From Bin87 sp965203985 (GTDB lineage Bacteria > Chloroflexota > Dehalococcoidia > Lucifugimonadales > UBA3495): 64,000 nt of DNA. The stretch covers positions 310,001 through 374,000 of the forward strand of contig CBDBDS010000010.1 of NCBI GenBank assembly GCA_965203985.1, in the 5' to 3' direction. The notes under the pieces were generated by a model, which did no database searches, was not told where the DNA came from, and was given only the letters and a program-made list of their open reading frames with translations. Positions 17,879 to 27,573 of this stretch are shown in pieces. Each line of letters begins with the position of its first letter. The stretch's first letter is position 1. A program made the position numbers and the translations under genes.

Positions 17879-18874
17879 ATGCCCGCCCATGTAATCTACG
17901 GTGACTCCTTTCTCGTTGCCGAACGTCTGCGGCGGGTGAAAGCGGAGGCCGGCGCTGCCGACCTGATGGACTCCAACCGGCACGTTGTTTCGGTCAGCCA
18001 GGCACGTCCTGACGAGGTCCTGGCGATGTGCAACTCTCTCCCGTTTCTCGACACCATGCGCCTCGTTGAGATCGAGGGCGTTCTCGCCACGCAGCAAGGG
18101 TCGGGAAGAGGCCGTGGTTCTGGCCGGCGCTCTGGGTCTGCCAGCGGCGCCTGGACGCAATTGGCTGACGCTGTGCCATCCCTTCCCGATACCACCTTGT
18201 TGATTTTTGTGGATGGAGAAGTGCAGCAGAGCAATCCTTTGTTGCGTTCGTTGTCCGAGCGCTGCGCGGTACACCGCGAGGCCACTCCTAACGCCCAGGC
18301 GTTGCTGCAATGGATCAAAGGGCGGGCCGAGGACAAGGGGTCCAGCATCACCCCTCCGGCGATGCAGGTACTGGCTGAACTGGTGGGCGGTGATTTGTGG
18401 ACCATCGACCGTGAGTTGGAAAAATTGTCCCTCTACGCAACCGGTCGCAGTATCACCGATGCGGACGTGCGCGCGATGGTTCCCTACGCCCAGGAAGCCA
18501 ACATCTTCGCCGCCGTGGATTCCATCATGGACGGCCGGCCGGGACCGGCCCTGCGTTCGGTGATGCAACTGATGGAGGACGGGCAGGAGCCGCTTTACAT
18601 CATCGCGATGATCGAACGGCAGTTACGTCTCATCGCCCTGGCGCGAGACCTGACGGATCGCGGCGTCTCTCAGCCCGATCTCGGTCGCCGCATGGGAACC
18701 AGTTCCGACTTCGTGGTGCGGAAGACCCTGGGCCAGGCGCGCCGTCTCACCTTGCCTCAGATCCGGAACAGGTACCGGCGCGTGCTGGAGAGCGACCTCG
18801 CTATCAAGCAAGGCCGCCTCGAACCCGCCCTGTCGCTGCAGCTGTTGGTGGCTGACCTGGCGACCAGCCAATGA
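17879..18874 (+). CDS. holA: DNA polymerase III subunit delta
   Basis: Clamp-loader subunit that opens the sliding clamp. The 331 residues match HolA: N-terminal AAA+-like domain starting VIYGDSFLVAERL (degenerate P-loop), a middle lid domain, and the C-terminal collar domain (GRRMGTSSDFVVRKTLGQAR). The segment GGDLWTIDRELEKLSLYA is typical. It is the last gene of the rightward operon, 54 bp after the epimerase, and converges on the ABC ATPase gene. A clear ribosome site was not found close to the ATG. Confidence 0.9.
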   Translation: MPAHVIYGDSFLVAERLRRVKAEAGAADLMDSNRHVVSVSQARPDEVLAMCNSLPFLDTMRLVEIEGVLATQQGSGRGRGSGRRSGSASGAWTQLADAVPSLPDTTLLIFVDGEVQQSNPLLRSLSERCAVHREATPNAQALLQWIKGRAEDKGSSITPPAMQVLAELVGGDLWTIDRELEKLSLYATGRSITDADVRAMVPYAQEANIFAAVDSIMDGRPGPALRSVMQLMEDGQEPLYIIAMIERQLRLIALARDLTDRGVSQPDLGRRMGTSSDFVVRKTLGQARRLTLPQIRNRYRRVLESDLAIKQGRLEPALSLQLLVADLATSQ

Positions 18875-18891
18875 CCGGGCGCCGCGACCCG

Positions 18892-19875
18892 TCACTCACC
18901 GTTCGCGTATGTCACCGGGTTGTAGCACGCGGCCCAATGCCTGGAATCCAGCTCGGATAGCCCAGGTGTCCGCTCCGCTCGGCATCGCGTCACGGCCTTC
19001 GGGCAACGCGGCAGGAACGGACATTCCTCCGAGAGGTTGATCAGATCCGGCGGCACGCCCCGCAGCGCTTGCAGCCTGCGCCCAGCGGCGTCGAGCCTTG
19101 GCAGGCTTTGCAGCAACGACCATGTATACGGGTGCCGCGGCTGCTTGAAGAGCGGCAGCAGTTCCGCGGTTTCCACCAGATGGCCAGCGTACATGACCCC
19201 CACGCGCCGGGCCATGTTGGCAACCACGCCCATGTCGTGGGTGATGAGCAGAATCGCCGACTTGGAGTCCCGGCTGAGCTCCTTCAGCCGCTCCAGTATC
19301 TCAGCTTGTAGCGTTACGTCGACGCTGGACGTAACCTCGTCCGCTATCAGCAAACGGGGGCGCATGACCATGGCCATAGCAAGCATCACCCGCTGGCACT
19401 GGCCGCCGCTCAGGGTGAACGGGTACGCGGACATCATGCGTCGGGGATCCGGCACGCCCAGTTCGCGCAGCATTTCCTGGCAGACTGACCCGGCCGCTCG
19501 CCGGTTCAACTGTGAGTGCGTGATGATCACTTCCGTCAATTGCGAGCCGATCGTTTGCACCGGGTTCAGGGCAGATTGAGCGTCCTGGAAGACCAGAGAC
19601 ATGGCCTTGCCCCGAAGCTCCCGCACGTATTCCTGGGGAGCGGACACCAGGTCGACGCCGTCGAAGAGTATCTTTCCGCCGGTTACCTCGCCATTATCGG
19701 GAAGGAGGCCCATCACCGCCAGTGCCAGCGCGCTCTTTCCGGCGCCGCTCTCGCCGACGATGCAGAACACTTCCTCCTCTTCCTGCGAGAACGAAACGCC
19801 GTTCACGGCGTGCACTACCCCATTGGGCACGCGGAATTCGACCTGAAGGTCCTCGATTTGCAGCACTGAACTCAT
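18892..19875 (-). CDS. Oligopeptide/dipeptide ABC transporter ATP-binding protein (DppD/OppD-like)
   Basis: Cytosolic ATPase for a peptide-type importer, 327 residues. It has Walker A (GESGAGKSAL), the signature LSGGQCQRV, Walker B (LLIADEVTSSVD; Glu of the usual DEPT is kept but Pro-Thr is Val-Thr), and the H-loop LLITHDMG. The C-terminal oligopeptide extension holds the four-cysteine CP-x-RCP-type cluster. ATG 19875 lies just after the stop of the PHP gene; an in-frame GTG at 19887 would overlap it. No DppF partner is present, and the nearest permeases are 10 kb away, so its complex is uncertain. Confidence 0.9.
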   Translation of the reverse strand: MSSVLQIEDLQVEFRVPNGVVHAVNGVSFSQEEEEVFCIVGESGAGKSALALAVMGLLPDNGEVTGGKILFDGVDLVSAPQEYVRELRGKAMSLVFQDAQSALNPVQTIGSQLTEVIITHSQLNRRAAGSVCQEMLRELGVPDPRRMMSAYPFTLSGGQCQRVMLAMAMVMRPRLLIADEVTSSVDVTLQAEILERLKELSRDSKSAILLITHDMGVVANMARRVGVMYAGHLVETAELLPLFKQPRHPYTWSLLQSLPRLDAAGRRLQALRGVPPDLINLSEECPFLPRCPKAVTRCRAERTPGLSELDSRHWAACYNPVTYANGE

Positions 19876-19876
19876 G

Positions 19877-20578
19877 CTAGCCGGCACGACCGGATGGAGT
19901 TGGTGCGGCCACCGACAAATCCACCGCGTGCATTCGCCCCGCCTTCAGTTCCGTGATCAGTTCGTCCACGGAAGTGACGCGCCGTTCGAAGAGAGTCGCG
20001 GCAGTCCCCATCTGCTCCAGTCGATGGGTGTCGCTTCCGCCGGTTCCCGGCAGGCACAGGCCGTGGCGCAGGTCCTCCGAAAAGAAATTCTCCGATTCCC
20101 TGCCCCGCCCGTTGTGCGATTCTACTGCGTCGAACAGGCGGAGCATCGGGTCGTCCAGCGCACGGTTGAGCATCTCCGAACGCACCGTCGGGTCTTCGCC
20201 CGGATCGGCGAGGAAGCGGCGTCGGTACGGATGGGCGGCGATGAGCGCGGCCCCGTGCCGGTCCGCTTCTTCCCGCAGGAAGCCCGGCTTGTGCATTCCG
20301 AACTTGTACTGGTGCAACCCGAATACCAGGATATGGCCGGCGTCCGTGTTGATCTCCGCGCCGGGGATCACCAGTATCCCGTGCCGGCGCGTCAGCTCCC
20401 GGGCCACGTCCACCGGCCAGAAATCATCGTGCTCCGTCAGGCAGATACCGTCGAGCCGGTGTTGGCGGGCGGCGTCCACCAAGTCGTCGACGGAAATGAA
20501 ACTGTCGTCAGATTTCGGGTAGGTGTGGGCGTGCAGGTCGATCAGCAATGTTTCCCAGCTCCCTCGACGGGCAATCAT
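19877..20578 (-). CDS. PHP-domain phosphoesterase
   Basis: A metal-dependent phosphoesterase of the PHP fold (233 residues). Conserved metal-binding motifs appear in order: DLHAHTYP, TEHDDFW, IPGAEI, AAHPYRR and GGSDTHRL. Such stand-alone proteins include nucleoside-phosphate 3'-phosphatases and other phosphoesterases; this one cannot be assigned further. The ATG at 20578 gives ten residues before the PHP core; a TTG at 20548 preceded by GGGAG is an alternative. It is followed by the ABC ATPase with essentially no gap. Confidence 0.82.
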   Translation of the reverse strand: MIARRGSWETLLIDLHAHTYPKSDDSFISVDDLVDAARQHRLDGICLTEHDDFWPVDVARELTRRHGILVIPGAEINTDAGHILVFGLHQYKFGMHKPGFLREEADRHGAALIAAHPYRRRFLADPGEDPTVRSEMLNRALDDPMLRLFDAVESHNGRGRESENFFSEDLRHGLCLPGTGGSDTHRLEQMGTAATLFERRVTSVDELITELKAGRMHAVDLSVAAPTPSGRAG

Positions 20579-20700
20579 ACCACCGATCGCTCATGCGGCG
20601 TCGCTACCCTGCGAGAAACGCGATATTCCGCTGAGCACGTCAAGCCGTTGCCGGCCGTGCCAGCCAAAAGACCAGGAGCAACAGATACCGATGGGCTAGA

Positions 20701-22827
20701 TCACCCCCCGATTACCAACCCTTCTCCCTTCAGTTCTCCGATCAGCTCGTCCGCTATCGATTTGCGGACTTTGAACCGCCGCTCCAGCATCGCCGAAGTG
20801 AGCCTCGGATTGCGCAGCGCAAGGTCCCGCGCTTGGTCCAGGATGTTTCCCTGGTAGATGTCATCAATGTTTTCCGGGTCAGGATCGCCGGCCGGTTCAT
20901 CTTCTTCGGTCAGGTCGATGGGAGGCAAGGGAGGTCCCTGCTGGTTGCGCCAGAAGTCTACCAACCGCTCCATTTCGTCGTCGTACACCAGCGTGCCCTG
21001 GCCCCGGCGCGCCTTAGGGAAGTCGTTGTTCAGCAGCAGCAGGTCGCCTTTGCCCATCAATGCTTCGGCGCCGGCCCCGTCGAGGATTACCCGGGAGTCA
21101 ACCTGGGAAGCCACCGCAAACGCGACCCTGGCGGGCACGTTGGCCTTCAGCAGCCCGGTGACGACCTTGACCGACGGTCGTTGGGTGGCAAGCACCATGT
21201 GGATGCCGGCAGCCCGCCCCAGTTGCGCCAGCCTGACCAACTGCTGCTCTACCTCCAGCCCGCCCGTCATCATCAGGTCCGCCAGCTCGTCAACGATCAA
21301 CACCAGGAAGCACATCGGTTCATTGGCCTTGGCGTTGTAGCCGGCGATGTTGCGTACGCCCATTTCCTCCATGAGCTTGTATCGCCGGGACATCTCGTTG
21401 ATGAGACCCCGGAGCGCCGGCTGCACATCGTCGGGTTCCACGATCACCGGCATCACCAGGTGCGGTATTCCGTTGAAGGGAGTCAACTCCACCCGTTTCG
21501 GGTCGACCATGATCATTCGCAATTCATCGGGCGGCCGGGTCATCAGCAGCGACGCTACCAGCGAATTGATGCACACGCTCTTACCCGACCCGGTGGCTCC
21601 CGCAATCAGAAGGTGGGGCATCGCGGCCAGGTCCAGCGCCAGCGACTGTCCGCCAGCGTCTTCGCCCAGGGCGAAAGCCAATCCGCCCTTATCCACGATC
21701 CTGCTGAACTCCGGTGCCTCCACGATGGACCGCATCAGGACCTTTCCCGGGGTCGGGTTGGGCACTTCCAGGCCCACCAGGCCCTCGCCGGGCTCCGGTG
21801 TCTCGATGATCCGGATGTACGGGCTCTTCAGCGCCAGGGCCAGGTCCTTCTGTCGCTTGGCGATGTCGCCAACGCGAACCCGGCTGGGGCGTTGCTTAGC
21901 CGCGTCGCCATCCTTGCCGACCCTTTGCGGCATGTATCCGGGGACGAGGCCAAACTTGATCACTCTAGGGCCAGCCTTCACGTCCTCGACGTCCACGTAG
22001 ACCCCGTGCTCGGCCAGAGCATCCTTGATCTCTTCGGTCATATTCGCGATGGCGGTGCCGTTAATCTGGTGTGGTTCCGGCGGAGCCAACGTGTCCAGGG
22101 GCGGCAGTTGCCATCCGCCCGAACGAGACAAAATCACCTTTTGCGGGGCTACCGACGGCTCCGGTTGGTCAGGCTCTTTGGGCTCCTTGGTCAACGCCGG
22201 CGGGAACACAGGCTTGGGGGTTGCCTGCATATTCCTGGGCCGCATTCCAACCAATCGCCGCGCGCCGCGGGCAACCGCCGCGGATGCCAGAACCAGCGCG
22301 ACCCCGACGTATTTGGCCCCGACGGCGGCAAATACCAGCACCGCCCAGGCGACCATGCCGACAAAGCGCCCAGCGACCAAATACCCTTTCCAAGCGTGCG
22401 GAACCAACAAGAGGCTGAGGATGATCAGCCCGCCGACAAAGTGAATTAGCCACATCCAGAGGTATCCGCCGGTCAGCGCGTAACCCCACCGGCCGGCCAT
22501 ACCGTAGGCGTAGGATGCGCCGCTGTCGCCCTGCCAGAGAGTCAGGCCACCCACCGCAACCACCGCGACTATTGCCAACGCCGACCACCATCGCCACCCC
22601 CGCAGCAGCGATGACGGACGGTAAACCGTGGCGAGCAGCACGGCCAATCCGTACCCTGCGACCACCACCCAGCCCATGCCCAGCGAGGCCACCAACCATT
22701 CCTGGAAATCCGGTAAAGCGAGGTAGGCTACCGCGAACAACATCGCGGCAACCACCAGCGCGCCGGCCGTGATGCCTGATTTGAACCAATTGAACCCGCC
22801 GGTGAAGGCTGCCGTAGCCGTCGACAT
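20701..22827 (-). CDS. ftsK: DNA translocase FtsK/SpoIIIE
   Basis: Pumps chromosomal DNA through the division septum and helps dimer resolution. The 708-residue protein has four or five membrane helices in residues 15-185, a linker, the translocase motor with Walker A GATGSGKS (410-417) and Walker B VLIVDELADLM (about 515-525), and a C-terminal winged-helix gamma domain (about 645-708) with the SAMLERRFKVRKSIADELIG segment. The start has TAGGAGTCGGAGAC upstream. It lies downstream of rnj across a terminator, so it may have its own promoter, although none is obvious. Confidence 0.95.
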   Translation of the reverse strand: MSTATAAFTGGFNWFKSGITAGALVVAAMLFAVAYLALPDFQEWLVASLGMGWVVVAGYGLAVLLATVYRPSSLLRGWRWWSALAIVAVVAVGGLTLWQGDSGASYAYGMAGRWGYALTGGYLWMWLIHFVGGLIILSLLLVPHAWKGYLVAGRFVGMVAWAVLVFAAVGAKYVGVALVLASAAVARGARRLVGMRPRNMQATPKPVFPPALTKEPKEPDQPEPSVAPQKVILSRSGGWQLPPLDTLAPPEPHQINGTAIANMTEEIKDALAEHGVYVDVEDVKAGPRVIKFGLVPGYMPQRVGKDGDAAKQRPSRVRVGDIAKRQKDLALALKSPYIRIIETPEPGEGLVGLEVPNPTPGKVLMRSIVEAPEFSRIVDKGGLAFALGEDAGGQSLALDLAAMPHLLIAGATGSGKSVCINSLVASLLMTRPPDELRMIMVDPKRVELTPFNGIPHLVMPVIVEPDDVQPALRGLINEMSRRYKLMEEMGVRNIAGYNAKANEPMCFLVLIVDELADLMMTGGLEVEQQLVRLAQLGRAAGIHMVLATQRPSVKVVTGLLKANVPARVAFAVASQVDSRVILDGAGAEALMGKGDLLLLNNDFPKARRGQGTLVYDDEMERLVDFWRNQQGPPLPPIDLTEEDEPAGDPDPENIDDIYQGNILDQARDLALRNPRLTSAMLERRFKVRKSIADELIGELKGEGLVIGG

Positions 22828-22862
22828 GTCTCCGACTCCTAAACTGTTCCTGCCCGCCGGTC

Positions 22863-22896
22863 AAAACAAGACCGCCGCCCCTGGGAGGCGCGGCGG
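22863..22896 (-). terminator. Rho-independent terminator after rnj
   Basis: On the minus strand CCGCCGCGCC and GGGGCGGCGG pair (one mismatch) around TCCCA, followed by TCTTGTTTT. It lies 38 bp after the rnj stop and before ftsK. Confidence 0.75.
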
Positions 22897-22933
22897 AATA
22901 TCTGTCACGTTGGAATGACTTGCCGGCGGCGCG

Positions 22934-24616
22934 TCACGTATCCAGGATTACTGGGATTATCATAGGCCGCTTGTTCAGATCGTTGCGTAGGAATTGTCTG
23001 GCCACTTTTCTTATGTTTGCGCGCGCCTTGTCCGGATCGTTGGGCGGAAGATCGCCGGTCACGCCCATCTCCACAGCCTCGGCCAGACGCTTGAAGGTGT
23101 GATTGGCGTCCGCAGGATCCATGAAGCCGCTGCCGGCCACCTGGATGGGACCGGTCAATTCACCGTCGGAATCCACGCCGGCGCAGACAACGACCACACC
23201 GTCCCGGGCCAGCGACCTTCGCTCGCGCAACACCACGCTGTCGGGATCCATGGCCGTGGGTCCATCCAGGTATATGGGACCGGCAGGTATGGAGCCGGTT
23301 ATAGCGGCCCCCTTCTGGTCAATCTCCAGGATATCGCCGTCCTCCAACACGAAAATCCCGTCGAGTGCGGCTCCCAACTCCCATGCCAGCTGCGCGTGGG
23401 CCCGCAAGTGCCGATATTCTCCGTGCACCGGCACGAAATAACGCGGCCGGGTCAGATTGAGCATGAGCTTCAACTCTTCCTGGCTGGCGTGCCCGTGAAC
23501 ATGGACCGGCGCGACGCGGTCGTACAAAACATGCGCACCCTGGCGCAGCAGGTTGTCGATGGTCTGGCTCACCGCCCGCTCGTTGCCCGGAATAGGGGTC
23601 GCCGAAATGACCACGGTGTCGCCTTCCATGAGATCCACGTCCCGGCTTTCGCCGTTTGCGATGCGGACCAGTGCAGACGTCGGCTCTCCTTGGCTTCCCG
23701 TAGTCATCAATACGACGCTTTCAGGAGGTAGGCTGGTTACGTCACGCACGGGAATGATGGTGCCCGGCAACGCATCCAGGTAGCCCATCTCAGTGGCCAT
23801 CTGAACGTTGGCGAGCATGCTCCTGCCGACGAAAGCCACGTGGCGACCGTGATTTTCCGCGGCGGTGATGACCTGCTGGATCCGGCTGATCAATGATGCA
23901 AACGTCGCGATGATCACCCGGCCCGGCGCGTCTCCGACCGCTCGGTCCAGAGCCTCGCTCATGATTTGCTCAGAAGGCGTATACCCGGGCAACTCGGCGT
24001 AGGTAGAGTCGGAACACAACAGGAGCACGCCGTTTTTGCCGCGTTCGGCCAGCGCGGGCAGGTCTATGGTGTGGCCGTCCACCGGCGTGTGGTCGATCTT
24101 GAAATCGCCGGTGTGTATCACGCTCCCCCAGGGGGTCTCGATGCAGATACCCATGGCGTCCGGGATGCTGTGGCACACTCGAAACCAGGTGGCGCGGAAG
24201 TTGTCGCCAAACTTGACAGGCTGCTCCGGTTCCACGATGTGCACCGCGGCATCGCGCGTGGACCGTCGTTCATTGAGTTTGACCGTGATCAACCCGTGCG
24301 CCAATCGGGGCGCGTAGACCGGGGCGCCAAGATCAGGCAACACGTATGGCAGCGCTCCGATGTGGTCCTCGTGTCCGTGGGTAATCAGTATGCCCCGCAC
24401 GCGATGCGACCGGGACGCGAGATAGGAAACATCCGGGATAATCAGGTCGACGCCGGGCATATCCTCGGTGGGGAATTGCACGCCACAGTCGACGATGATG
24501 ATGTCCTCACCGCATTCCAGCACCATCATGTTCTTGCCGATCTCGCCCAACCCACCCAGGGGCAAGATACGCAGAGGCTCGTCAGGCAGCGGACGGGAAG
24601 CAGGCAACGTAGTCAC
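22934..24616 (-). CDS. rnj: Ribonuclease J
   Basis: Endo- and 5'-exoribonuclease of the metallo-beta-lactamase/beta-CASP family, central to mRNA turnover and 5' maturation. The 560-residue length is typical. The zinc motif HGHEDH is at residues 80-85 (His80, His82, Asp84, His85), preceded by LGGLGEIGKNM. The beta-CASP motifs follow, including HVHGHASQEELKLM and FVPVHGEYRHL. It starts at a GTG only 11 bp after the uracil-DNA glycosylase stop without a clear ribosome site, so it is probably translationally coupled. A terminator follows. Confidence 0.95.
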   Translation of the reverse strand: MTTLPASRPLPDEPLRILPLGGLGEIGKNMMVLECGEDIIIVDCGVQFPTEDMPGVDLIIPDVSYLASRSHRVRGILITHGHEDHIGALPYVLPDLGAPVYAPRLAHGLITVKLNERRSTRDAAVHIVEPEQPVKFGDNFRATWFRVCHSIPDAMGICIETPWGSVIHTGDFKIDHTPVDGHTIDLPALAERGKNGVLLLCSDSTYAELPGYTPSEQIMSEALDRAVGDAPGRVIIATFASLISRIQQVITAAENHGRHVAFVGRSMLANVQMATEMGYLDALPGTIIPVRDVTSLPPESVVLMTTGSQGEPTSALVRIANGESRDVDLMEGDTVVISATPIPGNERAVSQTIDNLLRQGAHVLYDRVAPVHVHGHASQEELKLMLNLTRPRYFVPVHGEYRHLRAHAQLAWELGAALDGIFVLEDGDILEIDQKGAAITGSIPAGPIYLDGPTAMDPDSVVLRERRSLARDGVVVVCAGVDSDGELTGPIQVAGSGFMDPADANHTFKRLAEAVEMGVTGDLPPNDPDKARANIRKVARQFLRNDLNKRPMIIPVILDT

Positions 24617-24627
24617 GTGTGCGCGAG

Positions 24628-25383
24628 TCAGAATAGTCTTTGCTGGCCGGGCGGTGGATCGTTTGGTTCGTCGACCTCGGCGGCGGCCGGCGCTTCAGTC
24701 TGAGACCCAGCGGCCTCCGGTTGCGTCGGCGCCATCACGTCCCAAAGGGAGCGGGATTGTTGCGCCGGCGTCGGCTCGAATGAGGCACCGGTTTCTCGGA
24801 TTTGGGCGCCTTCCGAAGCCGGTTCGGACTGGATACGCAACACGTCCAGCAGGCCCGGTATCTTGGCGAAATCTTCTTCGATTGCGGCCCGCATTTCCTG
24901 ACGGCGCAGCCCGGCTGCGGGATGCATAATGGGGAAGATATGGCGACCGTTCACGCTCCGCAAACGTCCCCTCACTCGGCTGATGCTTTGCCCGGGGATA
25001 AATCGGGCGGTGGAAAAACGACCCAGCGTGACGATCAGCAGCGGGTCAAGCAGTTCTATCTGGCGATCAAGATATTTGCTGCACGCGGCAATTTCTGAAG
25101 GAGTGGGATCGCGATTTTCGGGAGGCCGGCACTTGACCATGTTGGCTATATACACTTGGTCCCTGGTCATGCCGATGGATTGCAGCAGGTCTTCGAGGAA
25201 ATTGCCTGCGGGTCCGACAAACGGGCGCCCTTGACGGTCCTCGTGGAACCCTGGACCTTCACCGATGAACAGTAATTCGGCCGCATCAGGACCCTCTCCG
25301 GGCACCGCGTTGGTTCTGCCAGCGTGCAACTGGCAATCCGTGCACGCGCTGACAACACGAGCGACCTCGGCAAGCGTGTCCAT
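24628..25383 (-). CDS. Uracil-DNA glycosylase, type 4 (iron-sulfur)
   Basis: Removes uracil from DNA. The catalytic core matches family 4: LFIGEGPGFHED (motif A), HPAAGLR (motif B), and the four cluster cysteines Cys14, Cys17, Cys85 and Cys101 that bind a [4Fe-4S] cluster. The first 195 residues are the whole domain. A further 55 residues, rich in Pro/Ala/Glu and low-complexity, end in QRLF and have no recognised fold. It lies between acpP and rnj in the leftward housekeeping run. Confidence 0.92.
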   Translation of the reverse strand: MDTLAEVARVVSACTDCQLHAGRTNAVPGEGPDAAELLFIGEGPGFHEDRQGRPFVGPAGNFLEDLLQSIGMTRDQVYIANMVKCRPPENRDPTPSEIAACSKYLDRQIELLDPLLIVTLGRFSTARFIPGQSISRVRGRLRSVNGRHIFPIMHPAAGLRRQEMRAAIEEDFAKIPGLLDVLRIQSEPASEGAQIRETGASFEPTPAQQSRSLWDVMAPTQPEAAGSQTEAPAAAEVDEPNDPPPGQQRLF

Positions 25384-25432
25384 TGCTCAAGTAACCCATA
25401 TCCGATGCAGCCCGGGCAGACAAGTCGCGGGC

Positions 25433-25693
25433 CTATTCGTCCGTCACGCCCTTGCCTTTCAGGTAATTCACTGCGTCGGCGATGGTGTGGATCTCGCCAG
25501 CGTCTTCATCGGGGATTTCGATGGTATTGTCGCTGGAACTGAATTCCTCCTCAAATGCCATGATGAGTTCGACCAGGTCCAGTGAATCGGCCCCGAGATC
25601 ATCCTGAAAGGACGAACTTTCGCTAACATCGCCGGCATCTACGCCAAGCTTGTCAACGACGATGTCGGTAATCCGTTCGAGCACGGTACTCAC
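25433..25693 (-). CDS. acpP: Acyl carrier protein
   Basis: Carries growing acyl chains on a phosphopantetheine arm in fatty acid synthesis. The 86-residue protein has the attachment motif DSLDLVEL with Ser37, and the four-helix pattern with acidic helix II. The GTG start has CACGGAGATGAACCT upstream. It is encoded close to fabD, as in many genomes. GTG is favoured because the next ATG is inside the conserved region. Confidence 0.97.
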   Translation of the reverse strand: MSTVLERITDIVVDKLGVDAGDVSESSSFQDDLGADSLDLVELIMAFEEEFSSSDNTIEIPDEDAGEIHTIADAVNYLKGKGVTDE

Positions 25694-25761
25694 AGGTTCA
25701 TCTCCGTGAAAAAAGTCGTGGGATTAGCCACGTAAAGGGTTTGAGGCGTGCGGAGTCTAAA

Positions 25762-26226
25762 CTAATTTACCGCACTGTCAACGGATGTCGGCAAATCGTG
25801 GGCGACTGAACCCAGGACACCGTTGACGAACCGAGCGCTGCTTTCGCTGCCAAACATCGATGCCAGTTCGACAGCTTCATTGATGACAACGTTCCTCGGA
25901 ATGTGATCGCGATTGAACAGTTCATAGATTGCCACACGCAATATGTTGCGGTCAACGATGGACAATAAATGAACCGGCAGGGCGGGGGCGTAGCGACCGA
26001 TGATCTCATCCACGCCGGACCCTTCCTGGGTTATGCCAACGACCATCGATTCCGCCGCCCGCCGGGTGCTGGTTGTGGCCGGGTTCTGGTTGCATAACCA
26101 GTCCATGGTGCCGGCCGCCGCATCCGGCCGTACATCACCGGCATATAGGGACAGGAGCGCCAGCACTCGAGCCTGTCGGCCAACCGGACCCTGTCGGACG
26201 CCTGAGGTGAAAGGACTATCGGTCAA
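25762..26226 (-). CDS. nusB: Transcription antitermination factor NusB
   Basis: All-helical RNA-binding protein that, with NusE, binds boxA in rRNA leaders. The 154 residues show RQARVLALLSLYAGD at the N-terminus and the most conserved stretch RNILRVAIYELFNRDHIPR with VINEAVELA and FVNGVLGSVA. The start at 26226 is a TTG without a good ribosome site, so the exact N-terminus is uncertain by a few residues. It lies between fabD and acpP. Confidence 0.93.
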   Translation of the reverse strand: MTDSPFTSGVRQGPVGRQARVLALLSLYAGDVRPDAAAGTMDWLCNQNPATTSTRRAAESMVVGITQEGSGVDEIIGRYAPALPVHLLSIVDRNILRVAIYELFNRDHIPRNVVINEAVELASMFGSESSARFVNGVLGSVAHDLPTSVDSAVN

Positions 26227-26289
26227 AAATTTTCACAGCCGCAACGAAGGGCGTTACGGCTGGCTCCGGCAATGCGCGCCCCTGGCAGG

Positions 26290-27240
26290 TCAGGGTGCGT
26301 CCGAACCTGCTTTGCGGATCGAATCGGGGTCAGACAGTGTCACGGCTTCAACCTCGGAATCGATGCGACGGACGAGGCTGGACAACACCCGCGCCGGCCC
26401 GAATTCCACGAAACGGTTGACACCGGAGTCGACCATAAAGCGCACCGAGTGTTTCCACATGACGCAGTTACACAGGCCGGTGAGCAGCTCGGCGCGCGCC
26501 TGTTTGGAATCGATTATCGCCGTCCCGGTGGAGTTCGCGATCACCGGAAACTGCGGGTCATGCAATCGAATCTGATCGATGGCAGAGGTCAGACCTTCCT
26601 GGGCTTCTGCCATCAGGCGCGAGTGAAAAGCTCCACTGACCGCCAGGGGAACCACCTTCTTGGCTCCGCGAGCGGACGCCAGATCCATGGCCCGGGCCAG
26701 GGCCATTTTGTCGCCGCTGACAACAATTTGATCGTCAGAGTTGATGTTTGCCATCTCAACCCCGGCGTCCAGGGCGACTTGCGCGACATCGTACTCATCG
26801 AGTCCGATGATCGCCGCCATGGATCCCGGGTGCGATTCGGACGCCGCGTGCATCAGTCTCCCGCGCTCCCGCACGAGCCGGATGCCGTCGCTGAAATCCA
26901 TGACGCCGCCGACCACCATGGAGGTGTACTCGCCAAGGCTGTGGCCGGCCACGGCCGCCGGGTCCGGCGCCTGTGGGCCCAGGTACTCCTGCCACGCCCG
27001 CCAGATGGCGATGCACACGGTCATTATGGCCGGCTGCGCGTGGGCGGTGTCCTGCAGGTCCTCCGATGGACCCTCGAACATCAGCTTTGAAAGGTGTATG
27101 CCGAGGCTGTCATCAGCCTCGCTGAAAACTTCTCGCGCGGCCGGCGAACGTTCGAACAGCGAACGCCCCATGCCTACTTTTTGCGTGCCCTGACCGGGGA
27201 AGATGTATGAGTAAACCGGAGTTCGGGCTATGTCTGCCAT
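26290..27240 (-). CDS. fabD: Malonyl-CoA:ACP transacylase
   Basis: Transfers malonyl from CoA to acyl carrier protein to start fatty acid elongation. The 316 residues show FPGQGTQ at the N-terminus, the nucleophile motif GHSLGEY (Ser101), and the catalytic His in SGAFHSRLM near residue 209. The start has GGAGAGCGGTCATC upstream. Genes for L32 and acyl carrier protein flank it with nusB, a conserved bacterial context. Confidence 0.96.
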   Translation of the reverse strand: MADIARTPVYSYIFPGQGTQKVGMGRSLFERSPAAREVFSEADDSLGIHLSKLMFEGPSEDLQDTAHAQPAIMTVCIAIWRAWQEYLGPQAPDPAAVAGHSLGEYTSMVVGGVMDFSDGIRLVRERGRLMHAASESHPGSMAAIIGLDEYDVAQVALDAGVEMANINSDDQIVVSGDKMALARAMDLASARGAKKVVPLAVSGAFHSRLMAEAQEGLTSAIDQIRLHDPQFPVIANSTGTAIIDSKQARAELLTGLCNCVMWKHSVRFMVDSGVNRFVEFGPARVLSSLVRRIDSEVEAVTLSDPDSIRKAGSDAP

Positions 27241-27316
27241 GATGACCGCTCTCCAAATTGGCGATGCATAATCGCGGCCCTGCTGTCTCGTTGTTATGGG
27301 GATGAGCTTCCGGGGT

Positions 27317-27496
27317 TCAGCCTACGACCTGCCGGCCTCTGTAATATCCGCAACTCGGGCAAGCCGCGTGCGGGCGTTTGGCCGCCCCGCAGCGGGGACA
27401 GCGCGCGGGATTAATGGTCCTGAGGCGGTATGCCGGAGACGAAAGTCGTCGCCCCTTGCGCGCCCTGGTCAATTTCTTGTTAGGTAGTGCTCCCAT
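27317..27496 (-). CDS. rpmF: Ribosomal protein L32
   Basis: A 59-residue ribosomal protein beginning GALPNKKLTRARKGRR, with a complete zinc ribbon (Cys33, Cys36, Cys46, Cys49). The long open frame extending to 27616 is not part of the gene; the normal L32 start is the ATG at 27496. It follows the DUF177 gene, the standard pairing in bacteria. Confidence 0.95.
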   Translation of the reverse strand: MGALPNKKLTRARKGRRLSSPAYRLRTINPARCPRCGAAKRPHAACPSCGYYRGRQVVG

Positions 27497-27573
27497 TTTT
27501 CTAATCCATTCTCTGAGCCGAAGCCCTTTGGCCGTTGATCGATAGCGACCACTCCGGGCTTCGGGTTGTACGT